Shown here: one piece after another, positions 63,031 to 64,000 of the stretch
Position numbering within the stretch: position 1 is the first letter of the stretch
Layout of the letters: each line of letters opens with the position of its first letter
Assembly (NCBI RefSeq): GCF_018070025.1
Contig: NZ_JAGPYQ010000001.1
Span: forward strand, 8,246,001 to 8,310,000
Source: Streptomyces liliiviolaceus
Lineage (GTDB): Bacteria; Actinomycetota; Actinomycetes; Streptomycetales; Streptomycetaceae
Direction of reading: 5' to 3'
Length of the DNA stretch: 64,000 bases
The notes under the pieces: model-generated
Databases searched by the model: none
Seen by the model: only the letters and a program-made list of their open reading frames with translations
What the model was told of the DNA's origin: nothing
Program-made: the position numbers and the translations under genes

Positions 63031-64000
63031 TCAGCGGCCGGCCGTCGCCGGGCGCGTGGCGCGGACCAGCCAGAGCGTGGCGGCCAGGCACAGGGCCGAG
63101 ACCGCGCCCAGCAGGAGCGGGACGGCACGGACCCCGGACCACTCGATGGCCTTGCCGAGCGCGGGTCCGGCGACGACTCCGCCGGCCATGGACGCGGCGA
63201 TGACCAGCGCGCCGGCTCTGCGGGCCCGCGGGGCGGCCCGGTTGAGCCAGGGCAGGCCGGTGGGGAAGATCGGCGCGATGAACAGGCCGACTCCCGCGTA
63301 CGCATAGGGGGCGAGGCCCGGGATCGTGGCCAGCAGCAGGCAGACCGTCATGCCGGCGCACGAGACGATGACGATCGACTGGGCGGAGTGGCGCAGCGCG
63401 AGCGGTGCCGCGAGGAAGCGGCCGACGGTCATCATCAGCCAGTACACGGAGGTGGCGGTGGCCGCGGCCCCGGCGCCGTACCCGACCGCCTCCAGGTGGG
63501 TGGGCTCCCAGCCGCCGACGCCCGCCTCGATGCCCACGTGCAGCACGTACAGGGTGACGAACATGGCGAGCACCGACCCCAGACTGCGGCCGAGAACGGA
63601 CGGCCCACCGGGCGCTCGCTCCCCCTCCCCCGGCTGCGGCGCATGCTCGCGCACACCCCTGAGGCACAGCAGCAGCGGCAGATTGACGACGGCGAAGACG
63701 AGGAAGACGACCGGATAGTGCTCGGCGCCGACCGCGCCGATCACGGCCGGTCCGAGGATCGCGCCCACGCCGAAGTGCGCGTTGAGGATGTTGAGCATGG
63801 CGGTCGAACGGTGGCCGAAGCCGACGGCGAACAGCTGGTTGAGCCCGTAGTCGACACCGCCGAAACCGAGCCCCGCGAGCAGGGCCGAGGCCAGCGCGAC
63901 GGGCCAGTCCGGCGCGAGCGCGAAGCCTGCCGCGCCGAGGGCCATCAGCAGGTACGAGGCCCCGAGGATCTGCCGGTTGCCGAGCCGGCCGTACAGCCGG
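63031..64000 (-). CDS. MFS transporter, C-terminal part (start beyond window)
   Basis: At least 323 residues with about nine visible membrane helices. The frame is open to the right edge (RLYGRLGNRQILGASYLLMALGAAGFAL...). The RLYGRLGNRQ piece is the cytoplasmic loop between helices 2 and 3 of a 12-helix MFS protein. Mid-loop REHAPQPGEGERAPGGPS separates the halves. Same strand as the glycosidases, so it may import their sugar; substrate unknown. Confidence 0.85.
   Translation of the reverse strand, partial: RLYGRLGNRQILGASYLLMALGAAGFALAPDWPVALASALLAGLGFGGVDYGLNQLFAVGFGHRSTAMLNILNAHFGVGAILGPAVIGAVGAEHYPVVFLVFAVVNLPLLLCLRGVREHAPQPGEGERAPGGPSVLGRSLGSVLAMFVTLYVLHVGIEAGVGGWEPTHLEAVGYGAGAAATATSVYWLMMTVGRFLAAPLALRHSAQSIVIVSCAGMTVCLLLATIPGLAPYAYAGVGLFIAPIFPTGLPWLNRAAPRARRAGALVIAASMAGGVVAGPALGKAIEWSGVRAVPLLLGAVSALCLAATLWLVRATRPATAGR

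Overview
The window is a very GC-rich Streptomyces-type chromosome segment. The evidence is the gene order (atp operon, wecA-like, SHMT-like, sua5/prmC/prfA/rpmE, LCP, rho, thrB-thrC-hom-lysA-nrtL), the frequent GTG/TTG starts, the 704-residue Rho with an Arg/Gly/Asp-rich insert, and an XRE(DUF5753)/DUF397 gene pair. No species is assigned.

Layout. (1) 1-24.6 kb is conserved core, almost all on the minus strand: F-type ATP synthase (atpD partial to atpI), a WecA/MraY-like glycosyl-1-phosphate transferase, a serine hydroxymethyltransferase-like enzyme, a low-molecular-weight phosphatase homologue with Ser in place of the nucleophile Cys, threonylcarbamoyl-AMP synthase, PrmC with its substrate RF1, ribosomal protein L31, an LCP protein, Rho, the threonine/lysine branch genes, an ArgS-related protein and a response regulator. 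(2) At 24823 there is a tRNA-Arg(CCG). Its 3' part is repeated exactly (42 bp) at 47627, bounding a 22.8-kb integrative element of the AICE type (pSAM2-like): int, xis, repSA, small genes, a small membrane protein, an FtsK-like transfer ATPase and a divergent GntR/KorSA-like repressor with two palindromic operators. (3) 31.7-47.5 kb is its cargo, a mosaic with lower-GC islands. It holds a GTPase plus two membrane proteins in one operon, a pair of related membrane-anchored proteins, three paralogous tiny membrane proteins, a dense array of GTCCACA boxes around an AT-rich core, a likely group II intron remnant, regulators and a kinase-fold phosphotransferase. (4) 47.6-50.2 kb is a second, older copy of the same element type, collapsed by deletions: an integrase with an internal deletion fused to a rep fragment, and a repressor gene with a lost start codon and frameshifts. 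(5) 50.3-53.3 kb is a lower-GC two-gene operon, DUF262 plus HipA-like kinase, with no HipB. (6) From 53.4 kb host-like genes resume: ATPase/XRE/DUF397 regulators, DUF4142, MarR, then a LacI repressor beside two family-35 glycosidases and an MFS transporter that runs off the end.

How it works together. The element most likely integrates and excises at the tRNA-Arg 3' end using int/xis, replicates by a RepSA-type rolling-circle initiator and transfers as double-stranded DNA through the FtsK-like pump, with the GntR protein repressing the leftward operon. The cargo operons (GTPase/membrane, paired membrane proteins, DUF262-HipA) look like accessory conflict or defence-type modules. That is inference from architecture and composition, not shown by the sequence. 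All assignments rest on reading motifs by eye; no database search was run.
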